From the NCBI GenBank assembly GCA_002708825.1, contig PAPF01000012.1, forward strand, positions 62,001 to 126,000: a stretch of DNA of 64,000 bases, in the 5' to 3' direction. This DNA comes from Phyllobacteriaceae bacterium. Lineage in GTDB: Bacteria; Pseudomonadota; Alphaproteobacteria; Rhizobiales; Rhizobiaceae. Below, in pieces: positions 28,335 to 40,049 of the stretch; within the stretch, counting starts at the first letter, position 1, and the number at the start of each line of letters is the position of its first letter. Under the pieces are notes generated by a model that was given only the letters and a program-made list of their open reading frames with translations, was not told where the DNA came from and ran no database searches. The position numbers and the translations under genes were made by a program.

Positions 28335-29309
28335 TTACGCCGCGCCCTTGCGGGTGAACTGGCCGGCCGGCCGGTAGCGCCACAGGTAGCTCGGAAGAAT
28401 GGCATCGGCAGAACGCGGCGTGATGCCGAAGGCCGCGACGGTGCGCCCCTCCGCCTTCGCCGCCTCCGAGACGACATTGTCGGTCTTCAGCATTTCGACC
28501 TGGTCGGCCGTCAGCATCGGATTGGGCAGCATGCCCAGGATCTTGCCCTGGAGGCGCGCGACGGCCCAGGGAACGGAGACAAGGGCCCGCTTGCGGTCGA
28601 TGGCCGACAGCATCTCCTCGAGGCACTCGCGGAACGTCATGACTTCCGGTCCGCCGATCTCGTAGACCCGGCCGCCCGCGGCCTTGCCTTCCACCGTCTG
28701 CGCGATGACTTCCGCCAGGTCGCCGACGAAAACCGGCTGGAACTTCGTCGTGCCGCCGCCGATGAGCGGCAGGACCGGCGAGAACCGCGCCATTTCCGCG
28801 AAACGGTTGAAGAAGTCGTCCTCGGGTCCGAACACGATGGAGGGCCGGATGACGATTGCATCGGGCAGCGTCTCGAACACGGCCTTTTCACCGGCAGCCT
28901 TGGTGCGCGCATAGTCGGCCGGCGAATTCTCGTCCGCGCCGATGGCCGAGACATGCGTCAGGCTGGCGCCGATGGCACGCGCGGCCTCGGCCACGGCGCG
29001 GGCACCGAAGGCCTGGACCGACTGGAAGGTCTGCTTGCCGCCCTCGTGCAGGATGCCGACAAGGTTGATGACGTGGTCGGAACCCTGGATGACCCGGTCG
29101 ATGGAGGCGCGGTTGCGCAGGTTGGCCTGAACGGCCTGGATCTGCCCGACATTGCCCAGCGGCTGCAGGTGGCCGGCGAGATTGGGCCTGCGGCAGGCCA
29201 CGCGGATGCGGTAGCCGCGCTTGGCCAGCGCGCGCACCGTGTGGCGGCCGACGAAGCCGGAGCCGCCGAAGATGGTTACGAGTTTCGGTGTGGAAGTGAT
29301 CTGGGTCAT
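28335..29309 (-). CDS. Complex I NDUFA9 subunit family protein (atypical SDR)
   Basis: This 324-residue atypical SDR has the nucleotide-binding loop TIFGGSGFVGRHTVRALAK at residues 13-31. The family segment VSAIGADENSPADYARTKAAGE holds YxxxK, with RPSIVFGPEDDFFNRFA after it. The family is related to the mitochondrial complex I accessory subunit NDUFA9 and is common in alphaproteobacteria. Binding of NADPH is likely; catalysis is unproven. It precedes the TauE/SafE gene in a two-gene unit. Confidence 0.9.
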   Translation of the reverse strand: MTQITSTPKLVTIFGGSGFVGRHTVRALAKRGYRIRVACRRPNLAGHLQPLGNVGQIQAVQANLRNRASIDRVIQGSDHVINLVGILHEGGKQTFQSVQAFGARAVAEAARAIGASLTHVSAIGADENSPADYARTKAAGEKAVFETLPDAIVIRPSIVFGPEDDFFNRFAEMARFSPVLPLIGGGTTKFQPVFVGDLAEVIAQTVEGKAAGGRVYEIGGPEVMTFRECLEEMLSAIDRKRALVSVPWAVARLQGKILGMLPNPMLTADQVEMLKTDNVVSEAAKAEGRTVAAFGITPRSADAILPSYLWRYRPAGQFTRKGAA

Positions 29310-29439
29310 GACCTGTCCGTCTGGCTCGAAACGCGGGCGGGCGCGGCCGGGCCGGCCACGTCCATTGACCGCTGTTTAGCCCTTTTTGTGCGGCACGCAA
29401 AGCCGCAATTCGGCCAAGATGCTGCAATGCGGCAGGTTG

Positions 29440-30510
<1,071 letters not shown>

Positions 30511-30550
30511 GGGTAAATGTCTCCGGTCGGATCGGCATGAATGTTGAATT

Positions 30551-31084
30551 TCAGGATGCGGCCTGCGCCTGCGCCATGGCGGTCGCTCCGTCCATCGCAC
30601 CGATCCTTGCCAGGGCGGCTGAAAGGGCGTCTGCGCTCATCTCTTCCACCGGCAGGGCGGCGAGCGCGGCCACGCGGGCTGCGAGCAGGTCATAGGCCTG
30701 CCGGAAAGCGGCCAGCTGCGCTTCCTCCGTCTCGCCCTTGCCGGCCGGATCGGGAATGCCCCAATGCGCCTTGACCGGTGCGCCCGGCCACAAGGGGCAG
30801 GATTCGCCGGCCGCCGAATCGCAGACGGTGATCACGATGTCCATTTGCGGCGCGTCGGTTCCCGCGAATTCGTCCCAGCTTTTGGAGCGGAAGCCGGAAA
30901 TGTCGTGGCCGAGGCTTTCCAGCAGCTTGAGGCCTGTCGGGTTGGGGATGCCGCGTGGCTGCGATCCGGCCGAGAAGGCCCGGAAACGGCCCTGACCGAG
31001 CCGTTGGATCAGCGCTTCGCCAAGGATCGAGCGCGCCGAATTGGCAGTGCAAAGGATGAGGATGTTGATCGGCCTGGATTTCAA
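30551..31084 (-). CDS. arsC: Arsenate reductase, LMW protein-tyrosine-phosphatase type
   Basis: This 177-residue protein has the phosphatase P-loop CTANSARS near residues 12-19. Later cysteines lie in [18 protein letters not shown], matching thioredoxin-coupled ArsC (B. subtilis type). The usual LMW-PTP core of about 140 residues is followed by a 30-residue Ala-rich extension. It converts arsenate to arsenite for export by the downstream ACR3 transporter. It lies 6 bp after arsR. Confidence 0.94.
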   Translation of the reverse strand: MKSRPINILILCTANSARSILGEALIQRLGQGRFRAFSAGSQPRGIPNPTGLKLLESLGHDISGFRSKSWDEFAGTDAPQMDIVITVCDSAAGESCPLWPGAPVKAHWGIPDPAGKGETEEAQLAAFRQAYDLLAARVAALAALPVEEMSADALSAALARIGAMDGATAMAQAQAAS

Positions 31085-31090
31085 GGGGGG

Positions 31091-31429
31091 TCACTCCGGA
31101 CAGCCGCAGGTCACGGCGTCGATGACGGGCGCGCAGAGTTCCGGCGCCCCGTTGCAGCAATCTTCCATCAGGAAGGCGAGAAGGTCGCGCATGCCGGTGA
31201 AGTCGGCATGGTAGAGGATCGTCCGCCCGTGCCGCTCGGCCCGCACGAGTCCGGCCTGCGCCAGGATCTTCAGGTTCGCCGACAGCGTGTTGGGCAGCGC
31301 GTCGAGACGCCGCGCGATGTCGCCGGCCGCCACGCCGGTCCCGCCGGCCTGGACCAGCAGGCGGAACACATCGAGGCGCATGTCCTGCGACAGGGCCGAA
31401 AGCGCGGAAAGGGCAGCCGTCTTGTCCAT
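31091..31429 (-). CDS. arsR: ArsR family metalloregulator
   Basis: This 112-residue winged-helix repressor has the HTH region RRLDALPNTLSANLKILAQAG and wing VRAERHGRTILYHAD. Candidate As(III) ligands are C-terminal: DCCNGAPELC and CGCPE. They are not in the canonical ELCVCDL helix, so it belongs to a group with relocated binding sites. I chose ATG 31429; a TTG three codons upstream is less likely. It heads the arsRC-acr3 operon and probably represses it until arsenite binds. Confidence 0.92.
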   Translation of the reverse strand: MDKTAALSALSALSQDMRLDVFRLLVQAGGTGVAAGDIARRLDALPNTLSANLKILAQAGLVRAERHGRTILYHADFTGMRDLLAFLMEDCCNGAPELCAPVIDAVTCGCPE

Positions 31430-31438
31430 TGATTCCAA

Positions 31439-31485
31439 ATTTCCAGAATTATAGAAATATAATCACGAACGCATCCTGCTGGCAA
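31439..31485 (-). promoter_or_regulatory. Predicted ars promoter and ArsR operator
   Basis: On the minus strand TTGCCA (31480-31485) and TTATAT (31457-31462) are 17 bp apart, a housekeeping-type promoter. An inverted repeat ATTTC-N10-GAAAT (31439-31458) overlaps the expected transcription start just upstream of arsR, where an ArsR dimer would block initiation. The region is AT-rich compared with its surroundings. Prediction only. Confidence 0.5.
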
Positions 31486-31674
31486 GCGGCAATCCCCGGC
31501 AAGGGCCGCGCTTACGTGATTTTCCGTGCCTGGTTCACATCCGCGCGTCAAACAATTCGTGACCGTCTGTTTACCCGTCACCACGAAACAACACGCCGAT
31601 TGCGCTCGTTTCCATCACGACCGGCGCAGAAAGCCGGCAACGATTTCGATCAACGCCAACAAGGGAGTTCAGAC

Positions 31675-31965
31675 ATGAAACGGATCATTCTGGCAGCCTT
31701 CACCGCAAGCGCCGCGCTTTCCACCGCCGCCTTTGCCGAGGAACCGCCGCAGCTTTACGGCAACTACTCGGCCGCCGTGCAGGACGAATACAACAAGGGT
31801 CCCGCAGAGTATGATGGCTATCGCGGTGAATATGCCGATCCGATGCTGCTCGATACCATGCCGACAGCTTCGATCCCGGACAATTCCACGATGGCTGGCG
31901 AGCCGGGCGAGGAACCCAATCTTGACTACGGTCCCGCCATCGAGGAACGCGACATCAACAGGTAA
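31675..31965 (+). CDS. Small exported hypothetical protein
   Basis: This 96-residue protein has a signal peptide (MKRIILAAFTASAALSTAAFAEE, cleavage after AFA). The mature part of about 75 residues is acidic and rich in Tyr, Asp, Glu and Pro, with repeats of a Y-D/E-G/N type (LYGNYSA, YNKGPAEYDGYRGEYAD). I do not recognise a family. ATG 31675 is preceded by AAGGGAG. An intrinsic terminator follows 25 bp after the stop, so it is a stand-alone gene and likely real. A periplasmic location is predicted. Confidence 0.75.
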   Translation: MKRIILAAFTASAALSTAAFAEEPPQLYGNYSAAVQDEYNKGPAEYDGYRGEYADPMLLDTMPTASIPDNSTMAGEPGEEPNLDYGPAIEERDINR

Positions 31966-31988
31966 ACGGGGCTTGCCGACCCCTCTCG

Positions 31989-32014
31989 AAAAGGCCGGGA
32001 TTTCCCGGCCTTTT
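31989..32014 (+). terminator. Intrinsic terminator after the small exported protein gene
   Basis: The inverted repeat AAAAGGCCGGGA/TCCCGGCCTTTT has a very short loop and ends in a T-run. It is near-symmetrical with an A-run on the 5' side, so it could work in both directions. Confidence 0.85.
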
Positions 32015-32179
32015 CCATGTCTGCCGTCAAAGCTGCTGCCCAGCCTGGGGTAACTTCCCGTCATCAGCCTGTCGCACCGTCCTGCTGGACTCCGCGCCGA
32101 TTCAACCGCACACTTCTGCGCCGGCGAAAGAGGGTGGGGCGTCTGGCCGGAAGACGTTGCAAACCTGGGAGTTCCTCGC

Positions 32180-34156
32180 ATGCTCGGATCAGCACACAGA
32201 TTGACAAGACGTTCGTTCATGGCCGGCGCCGCGGCGTCCTCGGCGCTCATCGCACTGCATCCCTTTGCCGCGCGCGCATCCGCCGGCCAGGCGCATCTGC
32301 GCATCATGGAGACGACCGATATCCACGTCGCGGTCATGCCCTATGACTACTACGCCGACAAACCCAATGACACGATGGGCCTGGCCCGCACCGCGCAGAT
32401 CATTGGCGGCTTCCGCAGGGAGGCGGGCAATTCCCTGCTCGTCGACAATGGCGACTACCTTCAGGGCAACCCGATGGGCGACTGGATCGCCTATGAGCGC
32501 GGCATGAAGGAAGGCGACATGCACCCCGTGATCCAGGCGATGAACGTCCTGGGATATGATTGCGGCACGCTTGGCAACCACGAATTCAACTATGGCCTGT
32601 CCTTTATGGACAAGGTCAATGCCGGTGCCGGTTACCCGCTGGTCTGCGCCAATCTCGTGCGCGGCACGGTGCTGGCGGACAATCCGCGCAATGACGATCT
32701 CTACATCAAGCCCTATGTGATCCTTGACAGGACGGTTGTCGACGGCACGGGCCAGGAGCACGCCATCCGCATCGGCTTCATCGGCTTCGTCCCGCCGCAG
32801 ATCATGGTCTGGGATTCCCGCCATCTCAGCGGCAACGTGATGACCCGCGACATCGTCGAGGCCGCTGCCGCCTGGGTGCCCCAGATGAAGGAGGAGGGCG
32901 CGGATATCGTCGTCGCCCTTTCCCATTCCGGCATCGACGCGAAACGGGTGGACGGCATGGAAAACGCCTCACTCTTCCTGGGACAGGTGGAAGGCATCGA
33001 CGCCATCTTCACCGGTCACCAGCATCTGGTCTTTCCGGGCAAGGCGTTCGAGGGCCTGGAGGGCGTGGATGCCGCCAGGGGTCGCCTGTTCGGCAAGCCG
33101 GCGGTACAGGCCGGTTTCTGGGGCTCGCACATGGGTCTGATCGACCTTCTGGTCGAGCGTGACGGCAACACCTGGAAGGTGATCGACTCCATGGTCGAGA
33201 CGCGCCCGATCTATGAGCGGGTGGAGCGCAAGGTCAATCCGCTGGTCGAAAGCAGTGCGGATGTCGAAGCCTCCGTCAAGGCCGAGCACGAGGCAACGCT
33301 GGCCTATGTGCGCACGCCCGTCGGCGAGACCTCGGCCCCGCTCTATTCCTATTTCGCGCTCGTGGCCGACGATCCCTCGGTGCAGATCGTGTCCCGGGCC
33401 CAGACCTGGTACGTGAAGGACCTGCTCAAGGACGGCGAATACAAGGACCTGCCGGTCCTCTCGGCCGCGGCGCCCTTCAAGGCGGGCGGGCGCGGCGGTC
33501 CGGACTATTACACCGACGTGCCCGCCGGTGCGGTCGCCATCAGGAACGTCGCCGATCTCTACCTCTATCCCAACACGGTCCGCGCCGTGCTCGTCGATGG
33601 CGCGACGGTGAAGGAATGGCTGGAAATGTCCGCCGGCATCTTCAACCAGGTGGAACCCGGCAAGGCTGACCAGCCGCTGATCAATCCGGACTTCCCGTCC
33701 TACAATTTCGACGTGATCGACGGCGTCACCTATCGCATCGACCTGACCCTGCCGGCGAAGTACACGTCCAAGGGCGAGGTCGCCAATCCGGGCGCCAGCC
33801 GCATCACCGACCTGATGTTCGAGGGCAAGCCGGTCGATCCGGCGGCCAAATTCGTCGTCGCGACGAACAATTACCGCGCCGGTGGCGGCGGCAATTTCCC
33901 AGGTGTGAACGAGGATGTCGTGATCCTTGTCGCGCCGGACACCAACCGCGACGTGATCGTGCGCTACATCGTCGACCAGGGAACCATCAACCCGTCCGCC
34001 GATGCCAACTGGACCTTCGCGCCCGTGGAGGGCGCCACCGTGGTCTTCGATACCGGACCGAAGGGCCGCCAGTATGCCGGCGACGTGAAGGGCGTTGCCA
34101 TCGAGGAGGCCGGCGACGGCGAGAACGGCTTCGCGCGTTTCCGCATCACGCTCTGA
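32180..34156 (+). CDS. cpdB: 2',3'-cyclic-nucleotide 2'-phosphodiesterase/3'-nucleotidase (CpdB-like), Tat-exported
   Basis: This 658-residue periplasmic enzyme hydrolyses cyclic nucleotides and nucleotides. A twin-arginine signal (TRRSFMAGAAASSALIAL, residues about 9-26) is followed by a calcineurin-like metallophosphoesterase domain. Metal-ligand motifs are METTDIHVAV, VDNGDYLQGN, TLGNHEFNYG and FTGHQH. A 5'-nucleotidase C-terminal domain follows, with NNYRAGGGGNFPG as the substrate-binding stretch. Length fits CpdB. The bidirectional terminator downstream separates it from rpsA. Confidence 0.92.
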   Translation: MLGSAHRLTRRSFMAGAAASSALIALHPFAARASAGQAHLRIMETTDIHVAVMPYDYYADKPNDTMGLARTAQIIGGFRREAGNSLLVDNGDYLQGNPMGDWIAYERGMKEGDMHPVIQAMNVLGYDCGTLGNHEFNYGLSFMDKVNAGAGYPLVCANLVRGTVLADNPRNDDLYIKPYVILDRTVVDGTGQEHAIRIGFIGFVPPQIMVWDSRHLSGNVMTRDIVEAAAAWVPQMKEEGADIVVALSHSGIDAKRVDGMENASLFLGQVEGIDAIFTGHQHLVFPGKAFEGLEGVDAARGRLFGKPAVQAGFWGSHMGLIDLLVERDGNTWKVIDSMVETRPIYERVERKVNPLVESSADVEASVKAEHEATLAYVRTPVGETSAPLYSYFALVADDPSVQIVSRAQTWYVKDLLKDGEYKDLPVLSAAAPFKAGGRGGPDYYTDVPAGAVAIRNVADLYLYPNTVRAVLVDGATVKEWLEMSAGIFNQVEPGKADQPLINPDFPSYNFDVIDGVTYRIDLTLPAKYTSKGEVANPGASRITDLMFEGKPVDPAAKFVVATNNYRAGGGGNFPGVNEDVVILVAPDTNRDVIVRYIVDQGTINPSADANWTFAPVEGATVVFDTGPKGRQYAGDVKGVAIEEAGDGENGFARFRITL

Positions 34157-34173
34157 CAGCGCTGCCCATCGAC

Positions 34174-34213
34174 GAAAAAAGGCCCGGCGGAGACGATCCG
34201 CCGGGCCTTTTCA
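34174..34213 (+). terminator. Bidirectional intrinsic terminator between cpdB and rpsA
   Basis: A 10-11 bp GC stem (GGCCCGGCGG / CCGCCGGGCC) has an A-run on one side and a T-run on the other. It lies between the convergent cpdB and rpsA genes and can stop transcription from either side. Confidence 0.88.
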
Positions 34214-34242
34214 TGTCGTGCCGCCGTGCAGGCGGGTGTGGC

Positions 34243-35940
34243 TTATTCGCCCTGCTTCTTCAGCGCGGCGCCCAGGATGTCGCCCAGCGAAGCGCCGGAG
34301 TCCGACGAGCCGTACTGCGCCACGGCTTCCTTCTCCTCGGCGATTTCCAGCGCCTTGATGGAGACCTGGATGCGGCGCGTCTTCTTGTCGAACTGGGTGA
34401 CGCGGGCGTCCACCTTCTGGCCGGCCTGGAAGCGCTCGGGGCGCTGCTCGTCGCGGTCGCGCGAAAGGTCCGAACGGCGAATGAAGGCGTCGATGTCGTG
34501 GTCGACGAGGCGAACCTCGATGCCGCCGTCCTTCACGTCGGTCACTTCGCAGGTAACGATCGCGTTCTTGCGCAGTTCGCCCGAAGCCGCGGCCTCGCCG
34601 ATGGCATCACGCGAAAGCTGCTTGATGCCGAGCGAGATGCGCTCCTTCTCGATGTCCACGTCGAGGACCTGGGCCTGGACGACCATGCCCTTCTCGTATT
34701 CCTCGATGACCTGCTCGCCCGGACGGTTCCAGTCGAGGTCCGACAGGTGGACCATGCCGTCCACATCGCCGTCGAGGCCGATGAACAGGCCGAACTCGGT
34801 CTTGTTCTTGACCTCGCCCTCGACCATGGAGCCGACCGGATGGTTGCGGGCAAAGGCTTCCCACGGGTTCTCCAGCGTCTGCTTGAGACCGAGCGAGATG
34901 CGGCGCTTGACCGGATCGACTTCCAGGATGACGACGTCGACTTCCTGCGTGGTCGAAAGGATCTTGCCCGGATGGACGTTCTTCTTCGTCCAGGACATTT
35001 CCGACACGTGGATCAGGCCCTCGATTCCCGGCTCCAGCTCCACGAAGGCGCCGTAGTCGGTGATGTTGGTGACCGTGCCGGTGACCTTCTTGCCAAGCGG
35101 GTAGCGGCCGCCGATGCCGTCCCACGGATCGGCCTCGAGCTGCTTCATGCCCAGCGAGATGCGGTGGGTTTCCTGGTTGATGCGGATGATCTGCACCTTG
35201 ACCGTCTGACCGATGTTGAGGATCTCGGTCGGATGGTTGACACGGCGCCATGCCATGTCGGTGACGTGCAGCAGGCCGTCGATGCCGCCGAGGTCGACGA
35301 ACGCACCGTAATCGGTGATGTTCTTGACCACGCCTTCGACCACCTGGCCCTCTTCGAGGTTCTGGACGATCTCGGAGCGCTGTTCGGCGCGGCTCTCTTC
35401 AAGCACGGTGCGGCGCGAGACGACGATGTTGCCGCGGCGCTTGTCCATCTTGAGGATTTCGAACGGCTGCGGGTTGTGCATCAGCGGCGTGACGTCGCGG
35501 ATCGGGCGGATGTCCACCTGGCTGCGCGGCAGGAAGGCCACGGCGCCGTCGAGGTCGACCGTGAAGCCGCCCTTGACCTGGTTGAAGATCACGCCTTCGA
35601 CCTTCTCGCCATTGTTGAACTTCTCTTCCAGCTTGACCCACGCCTCTTCGCGGCGGGCCTTTTCGCGGCTGAGCATGGCTTCGCCCAGTGCGTTTTCCAC
35701 GCGCTCGACATAGACCTCGACCTCGTCGCCGACCTTGAGCGAGCCGTCCTTGGCCTTGGCGCCGAATTCCTTGAGCGCCACGCGGCCTTCGACCTTCAGG
35801 CCGACGTCGATGATGGCCATGTCCTTTTCGATGGCCGTGATCTTGCCCTTGACGACGGAGCCTTCCGCGAGCGGGCTGTCGTGCAGGGATTCATCGAGCA
35901 ATGCCGCGAAATCGTCGCGCGACGGATTCATATCTGACAT
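34243..35940 (-). CDS. rpsA: 30S ribosomal protein S1
   Basis: This 565-residue protein is built of six S1 RNA-binding repeats, clearly seen as recurring blocks such as GVVKNITDYGAFVDLGGIDG and GTVTNITDYGAFVELEPGIEG. It binds mRNA upstream of the start site during initiation. ATG 35940 follows an AGGAGA ribosome site; the frame extends upstream without support. It is downstream of cmk on the same strand, the conserved cmk-rpsA order. Confidence 0.97.
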   Translation of the reverse strand: MSDMNPSRDDFAALLDESLHDSPLAEGSVVKGKITAIEKDMAIIDVGLKVEGRVALKEFGAKAKDGSLKVGDEVEVYVERVENALGEAMLSREKARREEAWVKLEEKFNNGEKVEGVIFNQVKGGFTVDLDGAVAFLPRSQVDIRPIRDVTPLMHNPQPFEILKMDKRRGNIVVSRRTVLEESRAEQRSEIVQNLEEGQVVEGVVKNITDYGAFVDLGGIDGLLHVTDMAWRRVNHPTEILNIGQTVKVQIIRINQETHRISLGMKQLEADPWDGIGGRYPLGKKVTGTVTNITDYGAFVELEPGIEGLIHVSEMSWTKKNVHPGKILSTTQEVDVVILEVDPVKRRISLGLKQTLENPWEAFARNHPVGSMVEGEVKNKTEFGLFIGLDGDVDGMVHLSDLDWNRPGEQVIEEYEKGMVVQAQVLDVDIEKERISLGIKQLSRDAIGEAAASGELRKNAIVTCEVTDVKDGGIEVRLVDHDIDAFIRRSDLSRDRDEQRPERFQAGQKVDARVTQFDKKTRRIQVSIKALEIAEEKEAVAQYGSSDSGASLGDILGAALKKQGE

Positions 35941-36122
35941 GTTTTCTCCTGGGAGCCCGCAAGACAAAAGGTTTTCGGAAAGCGGGCTGCATGCGCCGGG
36001 GGTTTGCGTTGCGTTTGCCTGCGTCAAGCATCCCGGGCCGCCTCTGGCAGACCCTCATGGCACCGCGCGTCCTGAAGACGCGAAATGCCGGACCGGCGCG
36101 TCGGAGAATGCCGGCAGGCGGG

Positions 36123-36777
36123 TTATGTTCGTGCCCTGGCCCTTGCCTCGTCGATGAGGGTCCGGGCGCGCGCGAACGCGGTCTCTATATCCATGTTGGA
36201 CGTATCTAGCAAGTAGGCGTCGTCCGCCGGCTTCAGCGGCGAGTCCGCGCGCCCCATGTCGCGCGCATCGCGCCGCTCGATGTCGGCGAGGATCCGCGCC
36301 TCGTCCGCCTCTCCGCCCTTCGACAGGATCTCGTGATAACGCCGCCTTGCGCGCACCGGCGCCGAGGCCGTGACATAGAGTTTCACCGGCGCGTCGGGAC
36401 AGACCACCGTGCCGATGTCGCGCCCGTCGAGGATGGCACCGGGCGGTTGGGCGGCGAACGCCCGCTGCTTGTCGACCAGCGCGCGGCGCACCCTTGGCAT
36501 GACGGCGACCTTCGATGCCGCCTCGCCCACCGCGTGATCCGACAGCACCGCCCGGTCCATGGCTGCCAGGTCCAGCGCCCGCGCGGCGGCTTCTGCCCTG
36601 TCCTCGTCGTCCAGCGGCGCGCCGGCATCCATCAGCGCCTTGGCCACCGCCCGGTAGGTCAGCCCGGTATCGAGATGGCGCAGCCCGTAATGGGCCGCCA
36701 GCATGCGCGCCAGCGTGCCCTTGCCGGAAGCCGCCGGCCCGTCGATGGCAATGGCAAGCGGGGTGTCCTTCCTGTCC

Positions 36778-36785
<8 letters not shown>
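36123..36785 (-). CDS. cmk: Cytidylate kinase
   Basis: This 220-residue enzyme phosphorylates CMP/dCMP. The P-loop [11 protein letters not shown] is near the N-terminus, [12 protein letters not shown] binds the nucleotide, and [14 protein letters not shown] is the family signature. The only suitable start is a GTG at 36785, which overlaps the preceding SDR gene by 8 bp; upstream residues in frame are antisense noise. Lies in the order aroA-SDR-cmk-rpsA. Confidence 0.94.
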
Positions 36786-38995
<2,210 letters not shown>

Positions 38996-39081
38996 TCATG
39001 AACCCTATGGCAAGGGCCCGGCAGGGCCTGCCGCGAATCCGGCGGTCGTGCGCCCGCCCCCGAAACCGATGAGGACGAGCC

Positions 39082-39507
39082 GTGGCGAAACCTGAACTTG
39101 GCACCAAGCGGGTCTGTCCCGAGACGGGCCGCAAATTCTACGACCTGAACAAGGACCCGGTCGTTTCCCCCTATACCGGCGTTTCCTATCCGCTGTCCTA
39201 TTTCCAGGACAACGTCTCCTCCATCAAGGAAGAGGAAGAGGACGTCGCCGACGAGAAGGAACTCGACGACGAGGAAGCCGAAACCGAGATGGTTTCCCTC
39301 GAGGACGCGGACGAGGATGATTCCACCGGCGGCGCAAAGGGCCCGGTGACCGAGAAGGTCGATGTCGACGATGATGACGACGACGACGACGACATCGACC
39401 TGGGCGATGACGATGACGATCCGTTCCTCGGCGACGACGAGGACGAGGATGACGATGACGACGTTACCGGCATCATCGGCGGCGTGAACAGCGACGACGA
39501 CGAATGA
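39082..39507 (+). CDS. FYDLN acid family protein (TIGR02300)
   Basis: This 141-residue protein has a small N-terminal domain with KRVCPETGRKFYDLNKDPVV (the family's name motif) and PYTGVSYPLSYF. A long, very acidic C-terminal tail made almost only of Asp/Glu follows. GTG start at 39082 after GAGGACGAG. The N-terminal Cys-containing strand pair suggests a metal- or nucleic-acid-associated fold, but the function is unknown. It lies upstream of tRNA-Ala and diverges from aroA. Confidence 0.9.
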   Translation: MAKPELGTKRVCPETGRKFYDLNKDPVVSPYTGVSYPLSYFQDNVSSIKEEEEDVADEKELDDEEAETEMVSLEDADEDDSTGGAKGPVTEKVDVDDDDDDDDDIDLGDDDDDPFLGDDEDEDDDDDVTGIIGGVNSDDDE

Positions 39508-39513
39508 CCTGCG

Positions 39514-39544
39514 GGAAACGCGGTGCTGTTTCCGCCGCGTTTCC
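39514..39544 (+). terminator. Perfect 10-bp stem-loop after the FYDLN-acid gene
   Basis: The arms GGAAACGCGG and CCGCGTTTCC (39514-39523, 39535-39544) start 6 bp after the stop codon. They are followed by TAAAAAA and not a T-run, so termination may be Rho-dependent or weak. Confidence 0.45.
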
Positions 39545-39574
39545 TAAAAAATCCGGCACAGGTGCAAAAGGCAC

Positions 39575-39603
39575 TTGATCTTGCCGCGGGGCTTGGATAG
39601 AAG
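39575..39603 (+). promoter_or_regulatory. Candidate promoter of tRNA-Ala
   Basis: TTGATC (39575-39580) and TAGAAG (39598-39603) are spaced by 17 bp, 64 bp ahead of the tRNA-Ala gene. Consensus-based prediction. Confidence 0.45.
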
Positions 39604-39666
39604 CCCGTCACCGAAGCGGGGCGTAATGCTCCGCCTCCTTCCCGGAACCGGTTGCCGGTTCCCCGT

Positions 39667-39742
39667 GGGGCCATAGCTCAGCTGGGAGAGCGCCTGCATG
39701 GCATGCAGGAGGTCAGCGGTTCGATCCCGCTTGGCTCCACCA
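39667..39742 (+). tRNA. tRNA-Ala (anticodon GGC)
   Basis: A 76-nt cloverleaf is readable: acceptor GGGGCCA/TGGCTCC, D-arm AGCTCAGCTGGGAGAGC, anticodon stem-loop CCTGC-ATGGCAT-GCAGG giving GGC, T-loop GGTTCGATCCC, and an encoded CCA. It decodes GCC/GCU. Confidence 0.97.
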
Positions 39743-40049
39743 AATTTCCGCCAGACATCGCCGTTGTCAGGACGCCGCAAGGCTTTTCCGTCGCGTGACC
39801 GCACGCCGGGCAGACGGCCGCCCCGCGCGTCCGTTCGGGAAGCGAGGAGCGGCCGCAGTGCCGGGGGCAGGGATCCGATGAAGAAGAGGGAAGCGCCGCG
39901 GGCAGAAGGCGCTTCCCTCTTGAAATCCGCTTCCGGGGGGGGCAGGAGAAGCGGACTTTGGTGACGGCCTTGGTGCGGGGAGGGGGGGTATCCGGAGCCT
40001 GTCACGCCCGTAGAATGCCGTGGACGGGCAGATTGTTCCGCGCGCTGCG
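39743..40049. other. Intergenic region after tRNA-Ala with two strong hairpins
   Basis: No gene is supported here; a short open frame starts inside the tRNA and is not credible. The region holds a perfect 14-bp inverted repeat (39884-39897 with 39908-39921, 10-nt loop). Next to it is an 8-bp repeat (39926-39933 with 39948-39955) with a G-rich loop. Neither is followed by a T-run. They could be processing or termination structures, or a small structured RNA. Confidence 0.6.

Noticed and set aside
34213-35937. A 574-codon plus-strand frame opposite rpsA
   Set aside because: Repeated appearance of the frame is caused by the S1 repeats read in reverse; no independent support.
39361-39480. GAC/GAT triplet run that looks like a microsatellite or short repeat array
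   Set aside because: It encodes the acidic tail of the FYDLN-acid protein in frame; no CRISPR-like repeat and spacer pattern is present.
39698-39964. An 88-codon open frame starting inside tRNA-Ala
   Set aside because: It overlaps the tRNA and the hairpin region, has no ribosome site and no family.
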